A stretch of 34,771 bases of DNA. Source: an uncultured Clostridia bacterium (lineage in GTDB: Bacteria; Bacillota; Clostridia; Christensenellales; Borkfalkiaceae). The stretch spans positions 1 through 34,771 of the forward strand of contig CAKQQY010000018.1 of the NCBI GenBank assembly GCA_934271245.1, read 5' to 3'. The notes beneath the pieces were generated by a model. The model did not search any database. It saw nothing but the letters and a program-made list of their open reading frames with translations, and was not told the DNA's origin. The first letter of the stretch is position 1. Every line of letters begins with the position of its first letter. Positions 7,170-15,742 of the stretch are shown piece after piece. The position numbers and the translations under genes are program-made.

Positions 7170-8177
7170 TTAGTCGTATTTAATGGAAAGTTTTTTAAGC
7201 AGTTCGGAATTGCCGAGAACGGTGCCGCCGCCGAGCGCCTTCACGGTATCGGCGTTTTCGGCTATATTTGTTTTTATTTTCGTGCGGTCGGTTACGTAAT
7301 CTTTAAGACCGTAAATAGTGGTGTCTTCACCCGAGATGTAAATGCCGCTCTTTCTTATTTCCGAAGAAACTTCGGGCGGAAGTTTTACTATCAAAGACAT
7401 TGCGTATTCCACGAGTTTTTCAAAGTATTTCTTTATGGGGTCAACGAGTTCGAACGCCTTTAACGTAAGCGTTTTAGGCAATCCCGTTTTTGTTTCTCTT
7501 CCCGATACGGTGAGAGCAAGTCCGTCGTCGTCGCAAAGACTGCCGATTTCTTTTTTCAGTCTTTCGGCGGTGGGAATACCTATTTGCAAACCGTAAACTT
7601 CGGCAACGTAATCTATTATATCGGTGGAAATTTTGTTCGCGCCGATATTGAGCGAAAAGCCTTTGATTATTCCGTCCAGAGTAACGGCGGCAAAATTCGT
7701 CGTTCCGCTGCAAATATCTACCACGAAGTACGGGTTGTAATCGTTGACGGGTATCTGCTGACCTATTACCGCAAGAAGGGGCGCGTACGCAAAATGCACT
7801 TTGTCTATCCCTGCGTTTTTCGCCACTCTTTCGTATTTATTGAGCGATTCGCGGCTTACCCCGCAAGGCACGGAAAAAAGCGCGGTAACCGCGTTCATTT
7901 TGCCGTTTACTTCTACCTTTCTCAAAAAATAGCGCAGCAGTTCCGACGCAACTTTTTCGTTGACGATTTCGCATTCGAATACGGGAAACACGATTTTCGT
8001 TTTTTCCGCCGTCTTTCCTATAAGTTTTTTCGCGTCTTCCCCGAACGCTTTGATATCTTTCGCGTTTTCGGTGCTGACGGCAACCACGGTAGGTTCTCTT
8101 AAAACCAGTCCGCAGCCGAGTTTATATATTTCGGTGTACGAGCCGTCGAAATTTATCGACAATTTCTCCCTTGGCAT
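7170..8177 (-). CDS. Divergent MreB-like actin homologue
   Basis: Encodes 335 residues. GGAGA five bases before the ATG at 8177 sets the start. The fold is MreB/Mbl-like: LREPTVVAVSTENAKDI and GEDAKKLIGKT near the N-terminus, DICSGTTNFAAVTLDGII in the middle and IPTAERLKKEIGS after it. Nucleotide motifs are eroded. The phosphate-1 loop reads INFDGSYTEIY where MreB has a DLGTANT loop. Phosphate-2 reads DICSGTTN instead of DIGGGTTD. The adenosine motif reads SGEDTTIYGL instead of GGGALLRG. It may therefore bind nucleotide weakly or not at all. It lies between ppx/gppA and minD on the same strand, suggesting an envelope or division role. Confidence 0.75.
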   Translation of the reverse strand: MPREKLSINFDGSYTEIYKLGCGLVLREPTVVAVSTENAKDIKAFGEDAKKLIGKTAEKTKIVFPVFECEIVNEKVASELLRYFLRKVEVNGKMNAVTALFSVPCGVSRESLNKYERVAKNAGIDKVHFAYAPLLAVIGQQIPVNDYNPYFVVDICSGTTNFAAVTLDGIIKGFSLNIGANKISTDIIDYVAEVYGLQIGIPTAERLKKEIGSLCDDDGLALTVSGRETKTGLPKTLTLKAFELVDPIKKYFEKLVEYAMSLIVKLPPEVSSEIRKSGIYISGEDTTIYGLKDYVTDRTKIKTNIAENADTVKALGGGTVLGNSELLKKLSIKYD

Positions 8178-8238
8178 ATCTTCTCCGTTTAAAACAAACG
8201 CCGTGAATAACACAGCGTAAGTTTATAATTTATTTTAA

Positions 8239-9753
8239 TTACAGTATTTCAAGATTCTTCTTAAATATTTTTCTGAAGTCGGAACCGATTTTGTTCGCGT
8301 CGTTAAGTTCGAGAGTCGCGTCGCCCGTGAGTTCCGTTTTCATAATTACCGAATCGCCTAATATATCGCAGACTATTCCGCTTACCGCGCCCGACAAACT
8401 TCTGTCGAAACTGTCGGCAAGGCGAAGCATTATGCCCATTTTTCTTACTGCGTCGGCGTCTTCGTCGGTGAGTAAATCGTGATATCTCGCCCAGTCGAAA
8501 GCGTTTATTTCTTCTATGGAAGTGTTCGCCGCGACGAACGAAGCCATAACTATATCTCTGTGGCTCATTCCGTAAATGTTGGAATTGAGAACTATATATC
8601 CGCTATGTTTTTCGTAGTTATAGTACCCTACTTTTCTTCCCGTGTCGTGCAGATACGCCGCAACTTTCAATATTTTGAGATATTGTCTGGGGAATTTATG
8701 CAGTACGCGAAGTTGTTTGAACAGTTGTACCGAAAGGTTTACCATTCTTTCCGTATGAACGGGGTCGCAACCGTAGAAATCGTTTATAGCGGTAAGGCTA
8801 TAAGTAAGCACGTCGGAAATCGGCTTATCGATTGTCGCGGGTACGGTGTAGTTAAACAGGATTCCCGTACGAAGTCCGCTCGAACTTATTACCATATTGT
8901 CGAGATTCATATACTTTTTGAAAGCGGAAATCGCCGACAACGCGCTCGGAAGTATGTCCGCCCTGCCGCTCGACAATCCTTTGATTTTCTTTTTTCTGTC
9001 AAGATCTAACGTTTTGAGCAGGTTGTATACGTGGTTAAAGTCCGTACCCGACACAACGTAGTTATGTATGGTGCGCAACGGATATTTTTTCATAATCTTC
9101 GTCATTCTGCAAAGATTTCTGAACGAGCCGCCTACGCCGATAAGTTGAACTTCGGGGTCGACGTCTTTTAACCATTCGATTTTCTTTAATTGTTCGGTAA
9201 CGAAATTTTCGATTTTTTCCGCTTGCTCTTCGGGTTTATTCTGGTCTGCGCCGAAAAGTTCGGTAAGCGTTATCGCCCCGAAAGGAAGCGTTTCGTGATT
9301 TAACAGATTTCTTCTGTTATAATATACTATTTTCGTGCTTCCGCCGCCGATTTCGAGTATCAACCCTTTCGGAATATCCATAGTGTTTATTACGCCGCGG
9401 TATACGTACATCGCTTCTTCGTCGGCGCTTAAAACTTTCAGTTTTATTCCGCAGGTCGCGGAAACTTCGTCAAGAAAACTTCTCTGATTTCTCGCGCGGC
9501 GAACGGCGGCGGTGGCTACCGCGATGGTCTTTTCCACACCGTTTGCGTCGCAGAGTTTTCTGAACATTTTTAAAACTCTTATCGTTTCCTGTATTCTCGC
9601 GGGTTTTAAAAACCCGTCCTTTTCCATGTCTTCGCCGAGTCTCGGCGCTTCTTTCAACTGGTCCACTATCTGAAAATGACCCGCGTCGCTTATATTTACC
9701 AGAAGCAATCTCGCGGTGTTGGACCCTAGATCTATAATAGCAATCTTTTCCAT
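8239..9753 (-). CDS. ppx: Ppx/GppA exopolyphosphatase family with HD domain
   Basis: A 504-residue protein. The N-terminal ASKHA fold is shown by IIDLGSNTARLLL (residues 5-17) and LEIGGGSTKIVYYN in the middle. The C-terminal third has an HD domain (AAYLHDTGRKVGYYNYEKH). The family hydrolyses inorganic polyphosphate and/or pppGpp and links to phosphate and stringent control. Substrate preference cannot be read from the sequence. AGGAAAG precedes the ATG. It is first of the group leading to the actin-like gene, minD and minE. A possible promoter (TAAAAT near 9795) has a weak -35 box. Confidence 0.9.
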   Translation of the reverse strand: MEKIAIIDLGSNTARLLLVNISDAGHFQIVDQLKEAPRLGEDMEKDGFLKPARIQETIRVLKMFRKLCDANGVEKTIAVATAAVRRARNQRSFLDEVSATCGIKLKVLSADEEAMYVYRGVINTMDIPKGLILEIGGGSTKIVYYNRRNLLNHETLPFGAITLTELFGADQNKPEEQAEKIENFVTEQLKKIEWLKDVDPEVQLIGVGGSFRNLCRMTKIMKKYPLRTIHNYVVSGTDFNHVYNLLKTLDLDRKKKIKGLSSGRADILPSALSAISAFKKYMNLDNMVISSSGLRTGILFNYTVPATIDKPISDVLTYSLTAINDFYGCDPVHTERMVNLSVQLFKQLRVLHKFPRQYLKILKVAAYLHDTGRKVGYYNYEKHSGYIVLNSNIYGMSHRDIVMASFVAANTSIEEINAFDWARYHDLLTDEDADAVRKMGIMLRLADSFDRSLSGAVSGIVCDILGDSVIMKTELTGDATLELNDANKIGSDFRKIFKKNLEIL

Positions 9754-9996
9754 GTAGTCTTTCCTATTTTGTGTATTATGATTTTTTCTCTATTTTAACA
9801 CAAGAGATCGTATTTGTACAGACGTTTTTTTATTTTTGTGCAACTTGCTCCCCAACTTTTTATCGTTTTTATATTTTTTAACTTATATTTATAATTTTTA
9901 TCTTTACTCGCAAAATTTTGTTCGGCTATAAGTTTTGCCGACCCTTTATCCGCTTCCGAAAAACGAATATTCCATTGTGCAATACGCACAAATCCG

Positions 9997-10380
9997 TTAT
10001 TTCTCGTTTCCCTTTTTACTGTCTTTAAAGTAAGTTACTACCTGAATCACCGACAAGAGTATCAAAAACCCGCCGAAAATTCTCCTTAAAACGCTTCCGT
10101 TGATGTTCCTTGCGACGAAACACCCTATTATACAGAATATCACCCCCGTGATTATTATCGGCAAAACGCCTTTGAAGTCCACCAGTCCGTTTTTAACGTG
10201 TATTATAAGCGCGATAACCGCCATGGGAATAAAACTTATCAGGTTTACCGCCTGAACGGTGTGCTGACCGAGATTGAAAAACAAACTCAGTATCGGTATA
10301 AGCACCGTTCCGCCGCCCATACCCATTCCGCCTAACAATCCGCCCGAAACTCCGGCGAGCGCGTACCACAAAAATTCCAT
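9997..10380 (-). CDS. Half-size TauE/SafE permease, second of pair
   Basis: A 127-residue protein with about four membrane segments. It opens with the TauE/SafE signature GVSGGLLGGMGMGGGTVLIP. Full transporters of this family are about 250 residues with eight segments, so this is a half-unit. GGGGGA precedes the ATG. It follows a second half-size paralogue after 12 bases. The two products probably assemble as a heterodimer. The family exports sulfite, sulfoacetate or other small anions. The substrate here is unknown. Confidence 0.88.
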   Translation of the reverse strand: MEFLWYALAGVSGGLLGGMGMGGGTVLIPILSLFFNLGQHTVQAVNLISFIPMAVIALIIHVKNGLVDFKGVLPIIITGVIFCIIGCFVARNINGSVLRRIFGGFLILLSVIQVVTYFKDSKKGNEK

Positions 10381-10392
10381 ATCTTTTCCCCC

Positions 10393-10785
10393 TTAAAAAA
10401 ACAACATTTTCACGCCGGCGGCGACCATTACCGCGGCGAAAATTATCACGATATATTTCGACGACAATTTAGATAGTAAAAACGCCCCTATCGCTCCGCC
10501 GACGGCGACGCCTATCGTCGTCGGAAGAGCGACGCTTACGTCAAGGCTTCCGAAAAGAGCGTAAAATATCGCGCTGACTATCGACAGCGGAAGTATTATG
10601 AGTATCGCCGTCGCGTGGGCGGTTTTCGCTTCTTTTTTTAAAAATATCATAAGCATCGGCACGACTATCATTCCGCCGCCGCCCCCGAACAATCCGTTTA
10701 CCGTTCCCGCGATGATTCCCGTTATCACCGAATAAAATGTTTTTGCCTGTCCTTCGTTTCTGAAAAATAGTTTTTTTACGTCCAT
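10393..10785 (-). CDS. Half-size TauE/SafE permease, first of pair
   Basis: A 130-residue protein with about four membrane segments and its own signature ITGIIAGTVNGLFGGGGGMI, then VPMLMIFLKKEAKTAHATA. Like its neighbour it is half the family length. Both carry the N-terminal-type glycine-rich motif, so they are duplicated half-transporters rather than one gene split by a frameshift. The upstream region has no clear ribosome site before the ATG, but TATACT lies 6 bases before it, so the message might be leaderless. The substrate is unknown. Confidence 0.86.
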   Translation of the reverse strand: MDVKKLFFRNEGQAKTFYSVITGIIAGTVNGLFGGGGGMIVVPMLMIFLKKEAKTAHATAILIILPLSIVSAIFYALFGSLDVSVALPTTIGVAVGGAIGAFLLSKLSSKYIVIIFAAVMVAAGVKMLFF

Positions 10786-10883
10786 ATCAAGTATAGTTTT
10801 AGCAATTTTACGATTCTTTTTACTTTCTTTTTAAAAGATTTTAATATTTATCGGAATAATTGCGGAATAATTACATTTTACGG

Positions 10884-10912
10884 TTGATTTTCAAAAAAAA
10901 ATATTGTATAAT
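10884..10912 (+). promoter_or_regulatory. Sigma-A promoter of the large lipoprotein gene
   Basis: TTGATT (10884-10889), a 17-base spacer rich in A, and TATAAT (10907-10912). The start is expected near 10919, leaving a leader of about 65 bases before AGGTGA and the ATG at 10985. Confidence 0.78.
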
Positions 10913-10984
10913 ATATCCGTTTACAGTTATATTTTACTTTGTAAACGGCAAACTACACTATAATTTTTCAACAGGTGAATCATA

Positions 10985-13900
10985 ATGAGAAAAACTATCA
11001 CGAAAAACAAACTCAAATCGATTTTAACTATCGCTTTGGCACTCGTTTTATCGGTAGCGGCGTTCTTCTGCGTCGCTTGCTCGAACGACTCTTCGTCCAC
11101 CAAGTATAATTCCTATACTACCAAGACGGAAAAAGACGACGCCAAACTCGCGAACGGTTCTTTCGAATACGGCGTTTATTCTCTCGATCTCGACGACTTC
11201 CCCAAGAGATATTCCATCACGGGCTGGTCGAGCGTTTCGTCCGATAACTCTGCTACTTCTTCCACCGTCAACTCCGGCGTCGTGGACGTTTCCGCGGAAG
11301 GCTGGAAAGAACTTATCAATACTTTATACACCGACAGCGATTTTAAAACCTACGTAAACAGAGCGTACACATTCGAAGGCGCTACCAACGACGAGAAAAA
11401 ACAGGAACTCGTCGGCACGGAAGATAAAGCCGGTCTTTGGGCTACCCCTTCCGTTCACCCCGCCGATTCCGACACCGTGGAAGGCACGAAGGTTTTAATG
11501 ATCAACAACTACAACAACACCTGGGCGAACATCGGTTCCGCGCAGGCGACCACTTCTTCCAACACGATTACTCTGGAAAAAGGTCAGTACGGCAAAATTT
11601 CCGCGTGGGTTAAAACCAAAAACATCGACGTCGAAAACGCTTTCAACAAAGAAAACAAAATCGGCGCGAATATCCGCGTGGTCAATACCGTAAATTCCAA
11701 AACTCAGAGCGTTTACTCCGTTTACGGCATCGTCGCGGAAGAATGGACCAAATACGAAATCTACGTTAAAGCGGACGAAAATTACGCTTGCACGATTAAG
11801 GTTGCTTTAGGTCTCGGCTTCGGCAACGGCACTAACAACACCGCGGACTGGTGCGAAGGTACCGCTTACTTTGACGACGTGGTTTTCACTCAGTACAAAA
11901 ACGCCGAAGAATTCGAAGCGGCTACCGCGGGCAAATCCGCTAAAACCGACACCATAGACTACAACGGCGAAGAAAAAATTTATAACGACGTCAGAACTCT
12001 TGCGGTTAATCAGTACTATCTCTACGATATGACCGTCAACACCCCCGTAGGTTATTTCAATACCAACGGGTTCACGATGAGCGGCGACTATACCAAAACT
12101 TCCGTAGGCGAAACGAGCGAAACCTATTTCGGCAATCACTCTTCTTTCGACGGAACTACCGGCGTCGCAACCCTTAAAAACGCAAGTTACTCGATTAAAA
12201 TCGAAAACGCGGCGTTCAGCGTTGCTCCCCAAGGATACGTTTATTTCTCATTTAATATAGACAACCAACTCTCCGATTTCGACAGAAACGGTATCTCCGT
12301 TTACGTTTACGACGTTAACGGTTCCGCTACCAACGTTACCAACGCGTTGACTTTCAAAACCAGCGGCGAAGACAAAACTTGTTCCGTAATGGTTAAAAAC
12401 AACTTTACCGACGGTGACAACAGAGATTTCTACGTTCTGGTAGTCGTTGGTCCTACCGACGTTACTTCTAACAAAATTAAGGACAATTACGCTACCGGCA
12501 CGGTAACTATCAGCGACCTTAAATACTCTGCAGGCGAAGCCTTCCGGTACGTTAAAGACGCTAACGGCAACGCGACCGACGTCGAAACGGAAAACTATAA
12601 ATTCTACGAATTATTCTCCGGTTCTGCGGACAAGACCGTTTCCCTTTACGCAGGCGAAAACGCGGACTACTCCGAAGATGCCGATACAGATTCTTACACG
12701 TTCGAAGTTTCTTCTTCCAACTCCGGCGAAATTCTCTTCCACCCCACAAAGGTGAAAAATTACACGGGTGTCGAATCCGACCACGTTTATCTCACCGAAA
12801 ACGGCACCAAAACCGCTATCGATAACAGAACGATCGGTTACAACGGAAGTTACGCGGGTCTTATCAATACAAAGTATCTCGATAACTACGGTTCCATTAA
12901 ATCTGTTATCGCGGACGCGCTCAAAGGTTCTTACGTAGGCAACGTTCAGCCTCTTATGATTTATAACGCAAGCGGCGATTCTTACGGTTACGTTGGCAAA
13001 TCCCTTAATATCGCGGAAAGCAGTTTCGCTAAAATTTCCGTTAAAGTAAGAGTTACCGGCGAAGCCAAAGCGTATCTCTATCTTGCGGATACCACGGGCG
13101 CAAACAAAACGGTCGTCACTCTCGACGACTTCACCGTGAACACCGACGGTTTCAAATATATCGAAAACGGCAAGAAGTTCTCGAACAACGAACTTGCGTT
13201 GACGCTCTCCGCTTCCGATATGGATAACGACGGCTGGAAAACCGCTACCTTCTATATTGCGACGGGTTCGCAGGCGAAAGAATTAAGACTCGAAATGTGG
13301 AACGGCTCCCGTGACGGAAGCGAACCTTCCGTAGGCGCGGTATTCTTCGACAGCGTTTCCGTTTCCACATCCTCGGGATTTACCGAACCCGACTGGAAAA
13401 CGGCGTTCGTTGATTCGTCCAGCGTTTTATACGGTTTGGATACCGAAAACAAAGCGCTCTATCGCAGAGAACTCGACGAAACCGAAATCAAATTCAACAA
13501 TAAACAAACCGATTCCGAAAAACTCGTTTCTTACGACGCTAAATATATATGGTTAAAGACTTCCGACACCGTATACGCGGTATTTAACACCTTGCCCGAA
13601 TACAGAGTCGCAGTCGACCCCAACAGCAGCAGCGACGACGACAATAAGGACAGCGGTTGCGCAAACACCGACCCCGGAGTATTCTGGATGTCCTTCTCCA
13701 CTATTCTTCTCGGCGTAGCGCTTGCAGTCGCAATTATAATGCTCATCGTTAAACGCGTACGCATTAAAGCGAAAGCAAACAAAAACGACGCTAAATCGCA
13801 TTACAAAGTAACCAGCCGTTACAACGCTAAAACCGACAAGAAGAAAAAGGAAACGAAAGTAACCGAAACAAAAGCGGAAGCGGATAATTCGGAAACCAAC

Positions 13901-14092
13901 GACGACGCTACTGAAACGGAAACTACCGAAGAAACGAAGGAAGAAACCGAAACGACCGAAACCACCGAAAACTTAGACGATTACGTTTACGGCGACGTTC
14001 AGAACTTCGGCGACGCGGAAGAAGAAAAAACCGATAGTTCGGAATCTTCGGATAACGTTGAAAACACCGAAAACAACGATACGCAAGAATAA
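10985..14092 (+). CDS. Large surface lipoprotein with C-terminal membrane anchor
   Basis: Encodes 1035 residues. The N-terminus is a lipoprotein signal peptide: basic residues 1-11, a hydrophobic stretch 13-31, and Cys32 after CVA (an unusual Cys at -3). The long extracellular part is rich in Thr, Ser, Asn, Asp and aromatics. It begins with NGSFEYG and SITGWSS, recalling carbohydrate-binding beta-sandwich modules, and similar segments (KISAWVKT, YFDDVVF, KISVKVRV, VFFDSVSV) recur. A single membrane segment lies at about 900-925, then a basic stretch and a very acidic Glu/Thr tail, presumably cytoplasmic. No catalytic motif is recognised. It has its own promoter and terminator. A role in glycan binding or cell-wall contact is only inferred. 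Confidence 0.8.
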   Translation: MRKTITKNKLKSILTIALALVLSVAAFFCVACSNDSSSTKYNSYTTKTEKDDAKLANGSFEYGVYSLDLDDFPKRYSITGWSSVSSDNSATSSTVNSGVVDVSAEGWKELINTLYTDSDFKTYVNRAYTFEGATNDEKKQELVGTEDKAGLWATPSVHPADSDTVEGTKVLMINNYNNTWANIGSAQATTSSNTITLEKGQYGKISAWVKTKNIDVENAFNKENKIGANIRVVNTVNSKTQSVYSVYGIVAEEWTKYEIYVKADENYACTIKVALGLGFGNGTNNTADWCEGTAYFDDVVFTQYKNAEEFEAATAGKSAKTDTIDYNGEEKIYNDVRTLAVNQYYLYDMTVNTPVGYFNTNGFTMSGDYTKTSVGETSETYFGNHSSFDGTTGVATLKNASYSIKIENAAFSVAPQGYVYFSFNIDNQLSDFDRNGISVYVYDVNGSATNVTNALTFKTSGEDKTCSVMVKNNFTDGDNRDFYVLVVVGPTDVTSNKIKDNYATGTVTISDLKYSAGEAFRYVKDANGNATDVETENYKFYELFSGSADKTVSLYAGENADYSEDADTDSYTFEVSSSNSGEILFHPTKVKNYTGVESDHVYLTENGTKTAIDNRTIGYNGSYAGLINTKYLDNYGSIKSVIADALKGSYVGNVQPLMIYNASGDSYGYVGKSLNIAESSFAKISVKVRVTGEAKAYLYLADTTGANKTVVTLDDFTVNTDGFKYIENGKKFSNNELALTLSASDMDNDGWKTATFYIATGSQAKELRLEMWNGSRDGSEPSVGAVFFDSVSVSTSSGFTEPDWKTAFVDSSSVLYGLDTENKALYRRELDETEIKFNNKQTDSEKLVSYDAKYIWLKTSDTVYAVFNTLPEYRVAVDPNSSSDDDNKDSGCANTDPGVFWMSFSTILLGVALAVAIIMLIVKRVRIKAKANKNDAKSHYKVTSRYNAKTDKKKKETKVTETKAEADNSETNDDATETETTEETKEETETTETTENLDDYVYGDVQNFGDAEEEKTDSSESSDNVENTENNDTQE
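11021..11080 (+). other. Type II signal peptide core of the large lipoprotein
   Basis: This covers the hydrophobic core (residues 13-31) and the putative lipid-modified Cys32. The residue at -3 is Cys rather than Leu, so processing by signal peptidase II is likely but not certain. Confidence 0.6.
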
Positions 14093-14110
14093 TTGAAATC
14101 GTATTACTAA

Positions 14111-14142
14111 AAGGAGCAACGAATTCGTTGCTCCTTTTTTTT
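14111..14142 (+). terminator. Rho-independent terminator after the lipoprotein gene
   Basis: AAGGAGCAACGAA pairs with TTCGTTGCTCCTT (14111-14136), followed by a run of T to 14142. The palindrome is nearly perfect with a minimal loop. Confidence 0.92.
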
Positions 14143-14157
14143 GCGTATTTTAAGTTG

Positions 14158-14173
14158 AAACTTGCTTGCAAGG
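14158..14173 (+). repeat. Recurrent intergenic element AAACTTGCTTGCAAGG
   Basis: The 16-mer contains the inverted repeat CTTGC-TT-GCAAG. An identical copy occurs on the minus strand at 21142-21157 and a near copy on the minus strand at 34243-34257. All three lie upstream of genes. Here it sits 160 bases before murG. Confidence 0.6.
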
Positions 14174-14333
14174 ATTATAACAGTATTTAATATGAAACGC
14201 CGATTTATGTTTGGTAAACCACAAGGCGGCGACAATGTTTTGCAAAAAAAATTGCGATTATGGTTGTTTTGTTTTTATGGAAAATAATTTTTACGATATA
14301 TATATTCCCAAAGACTACACATATATATATTAT

Positions 14334-15398
14334 ATGGCAAACATTATTCTAACGGGTGGCGGCACGGCGGGTCATTGCACGCCGAATATTGCGCTTATTC
14401 CCTTTTTGAAAAAAGATTTCGACAACATTTACTACGTCGGAAGCGAACACGGAATCGAAAAGAAAATCGTTACGGAAAACGGCATTCCCTATTACGATAT
14501 TCCGTGCGCCAAACTTACGCGTAAATTTACGGCAAAAAATCTTTCTATCCCGTTTAAGGTGTTAAGCGGCGTAAGGAAAGCCGAAAAACTTATAGATAAA
14601 CTTCGTCCGGACGTCATATTTTCTAAAGGCGGTTACGTTGCCGTTCCGCTCGTTCTGGCGGCAAAAAACAAAAAAATACCGGTAATATCGCACGAAAGCG
14701 ATTTATCGGTAGGGCTTGCTAACAGATTTACGGCAAAATATTGCGAAAAAGTTTTAACGTCTTTTAAGGACACCGCTTTAACGTTAAAAAACGGCGAATA
14801 CGTAGGTTCTCCCATTCGGCGCGACGTTTTTAACGCCGACAGAAAAAAATCGCTCGAAGAATTCGGATTCGACGGCAGCAAGCCCGTAATTCTTATAACC
14901 GGCGGAAGCCAAGGCGCGGAAGCCATAAACAACGTTTTAAGAGAAAGTTTAGACGTTCTCCTTAAAAAATACGACGTTTTGCACGTTTGCGGCAAGGGCA
15001 GATTGAAACCCGAACTCTCTAAAAAAGGGTATTTCCAAACGGAATTTCTTTCAGCAATGGAAAAGGCGTTCGCAGTCGCTTCCGTGTGCGTTTCAAGAGC
15101 GGGTTCAAACACGGTTTTCGAATTGTTAAGCTTGAAAATTCCGACTCTTCTGATACCCCTGCCGAAAGGCAATTCGCGCGGCGATCAGGTCGAGAACGCC
15201 AAATACTTCCAAAAACAAGGACTTATTCATCTTCTCGAACAGGACTCTTTAACGCCCGAATCCCTTATCTTAAACATTAACGCCGTTTATTCTAACCGCG
15301 CGAATTTAGTAAAGAATCTCGAAAAAAATCCCGTGACCGACCAAAGCCCTCGGATTTCAAAGATTCTCTCCGACCGCGCGAAACGGAACAACCTCTGA
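14334..15398 (+). CDS. murG: MurG, lipid II synthesis glycosyltransferase
   Basis: A 354-residue GT28 enzyme that adds GlcNAc to lipid I to form lipid II at the inner face of the membrane. The N-terminal G-loop is GGGTAGHCTPN with the conserved His14. Further motifs are FSKGGYVAVP, ISHESD, the GGSQGAEAIN loop and the donor site SRAGSNTVFELLSLKIP, followed by GDQVENAKYF. The ATG at 14334 matches the family N-terminus (MANIILTGGG). No ribosome site precedes it; the upstream DNA is a TA-rich run. In-frame ATGs further upstream also lack one, so translation may be leaderless or weak. It stands outside any dcw cluster. Its last 107 bases overlap the minus-strand frame 15292-15573. Confidence 0.96.
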   Translation: MANIILTGGGTAGHCTPNIALIPFLKKDFDNIYYVGSEHGIEKKIVTENGIPYYDIPCAKLTRKFTAKNLSIPFKVLSGVRKAEKLIDKLRPDVIFSKGGYVAVPLVLAAKNKKIPVISHESDLSVGLANRFTAKYCEKVLTSFKDTALTLKNGEYVGSPIRRDVFNADRKKSLEEFGFDGSKPVILITGGSQGAEAINNVLRESLDVLLKKYDVLHVCGKGRLKPELSKKGYFQTEFLSAMEKAFAVASVCVSRAGSNTVFELLSLKIPTLLIPLPKGNSRGDQVENAKYFQKQGLIHLLEQDSLTPESLILNINAVYSNRANLVKNLEKNPVTDQSPRISKILSDRAKRNNL

Positions 15399-15573
15399 CT
15401 TTTCTAAGCCCGTCCATATCCTTAAAAAACTCATAAAGCGAAGTCTTCTCTTCACAAGGGACGTATTCGCTTTTTTCTTTACGCCCTTTGTTTATTATGG
15501 TTTTACATTCGGTTTTAACCTTTTTCTTATCGAATAACGCTTGTATAAGTTTGTCTATCGCCGTATATATCAT
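15292..15573 (-). CDS. Small unknown protein overlapping murG 3' end
   Basis: A 93-residue reading frame with an excellent ribosome site (AAAGGAGA, 7 bases before the ATG at 15573). The first 56 residues (IDKLIQALFDKKKVKTECKT and on) have ordinary composition and lie outside murG. The last 35 or so are Arg/Ser/Gly-rich and lie antisense to murG, so they look like shadow sequence. Either the gene truly overlaps murG convergently, or its original stop was lost and reading now runs into murG. I do not recognise a family. Confidence 0.45.
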   Translation of the reverse strand: MIYTAIDKLIQALFDKKKVKTECKTIINKGRKEKSEYVPCEEKTSLYEFFKDMDGLRKVRGCSVSRGRRESLKSEGFGRSRDFFRDSLLNSRG

Positions 15574-15654
15574 TTCGTTTCTCCTTTTTACAATCCCATT
15601 TTAACTCGCCATAGTGTCAATACCTGTCATATTAAAATATTTTTATAAAAGTAA

Positions 15655-15683
15655 TTGACAGAATTTGGTATAAATTGTATAAT
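15655..15683 (+). promoter_or_regulatory. Consensus sigma-A promoter of the WYL regulator gene
   Basis: Perfect TTGACA (15655-15660), a 17-base spacer and perfect TATAAT (15678-15683). ATTGACA (15654-15660) is the inverted mate of TGTCAAT (15615-15621), and TGACAG (15656-15661) of CTGTCA (15624-15629). An operator overlapping the -35 box is therefore possible. Confidence 0.88.
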
Positions 15684-15742
15684 TTTTTATGTGGTCGGCA
15701 TTTAGGTCGGACAACTATTTATACGCAAAGGAATTACAAATT

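Noticed and set aside
9795..9989. 64-residue minus-strand frame between the permease pair and ppx
   Set aside because: It starts with GTG, has no ribosome site and is Lys/Ile-rich as expected of AT-rich intergenic DNA. The region shows only a short hairpin at 9975-9991.
11807..12232. Antisense frames inside the large lipoprotein gene
   Set aside because: Long reverse frames arise from the biased codon use of this gene; no ribosome sites or family features are seen.
14211..14333. 41-residue N-terminal extension of murG
   Set aside because: It is unlike the family, lacks a ribosome site, and the conserved N-terminus begins at 14334.
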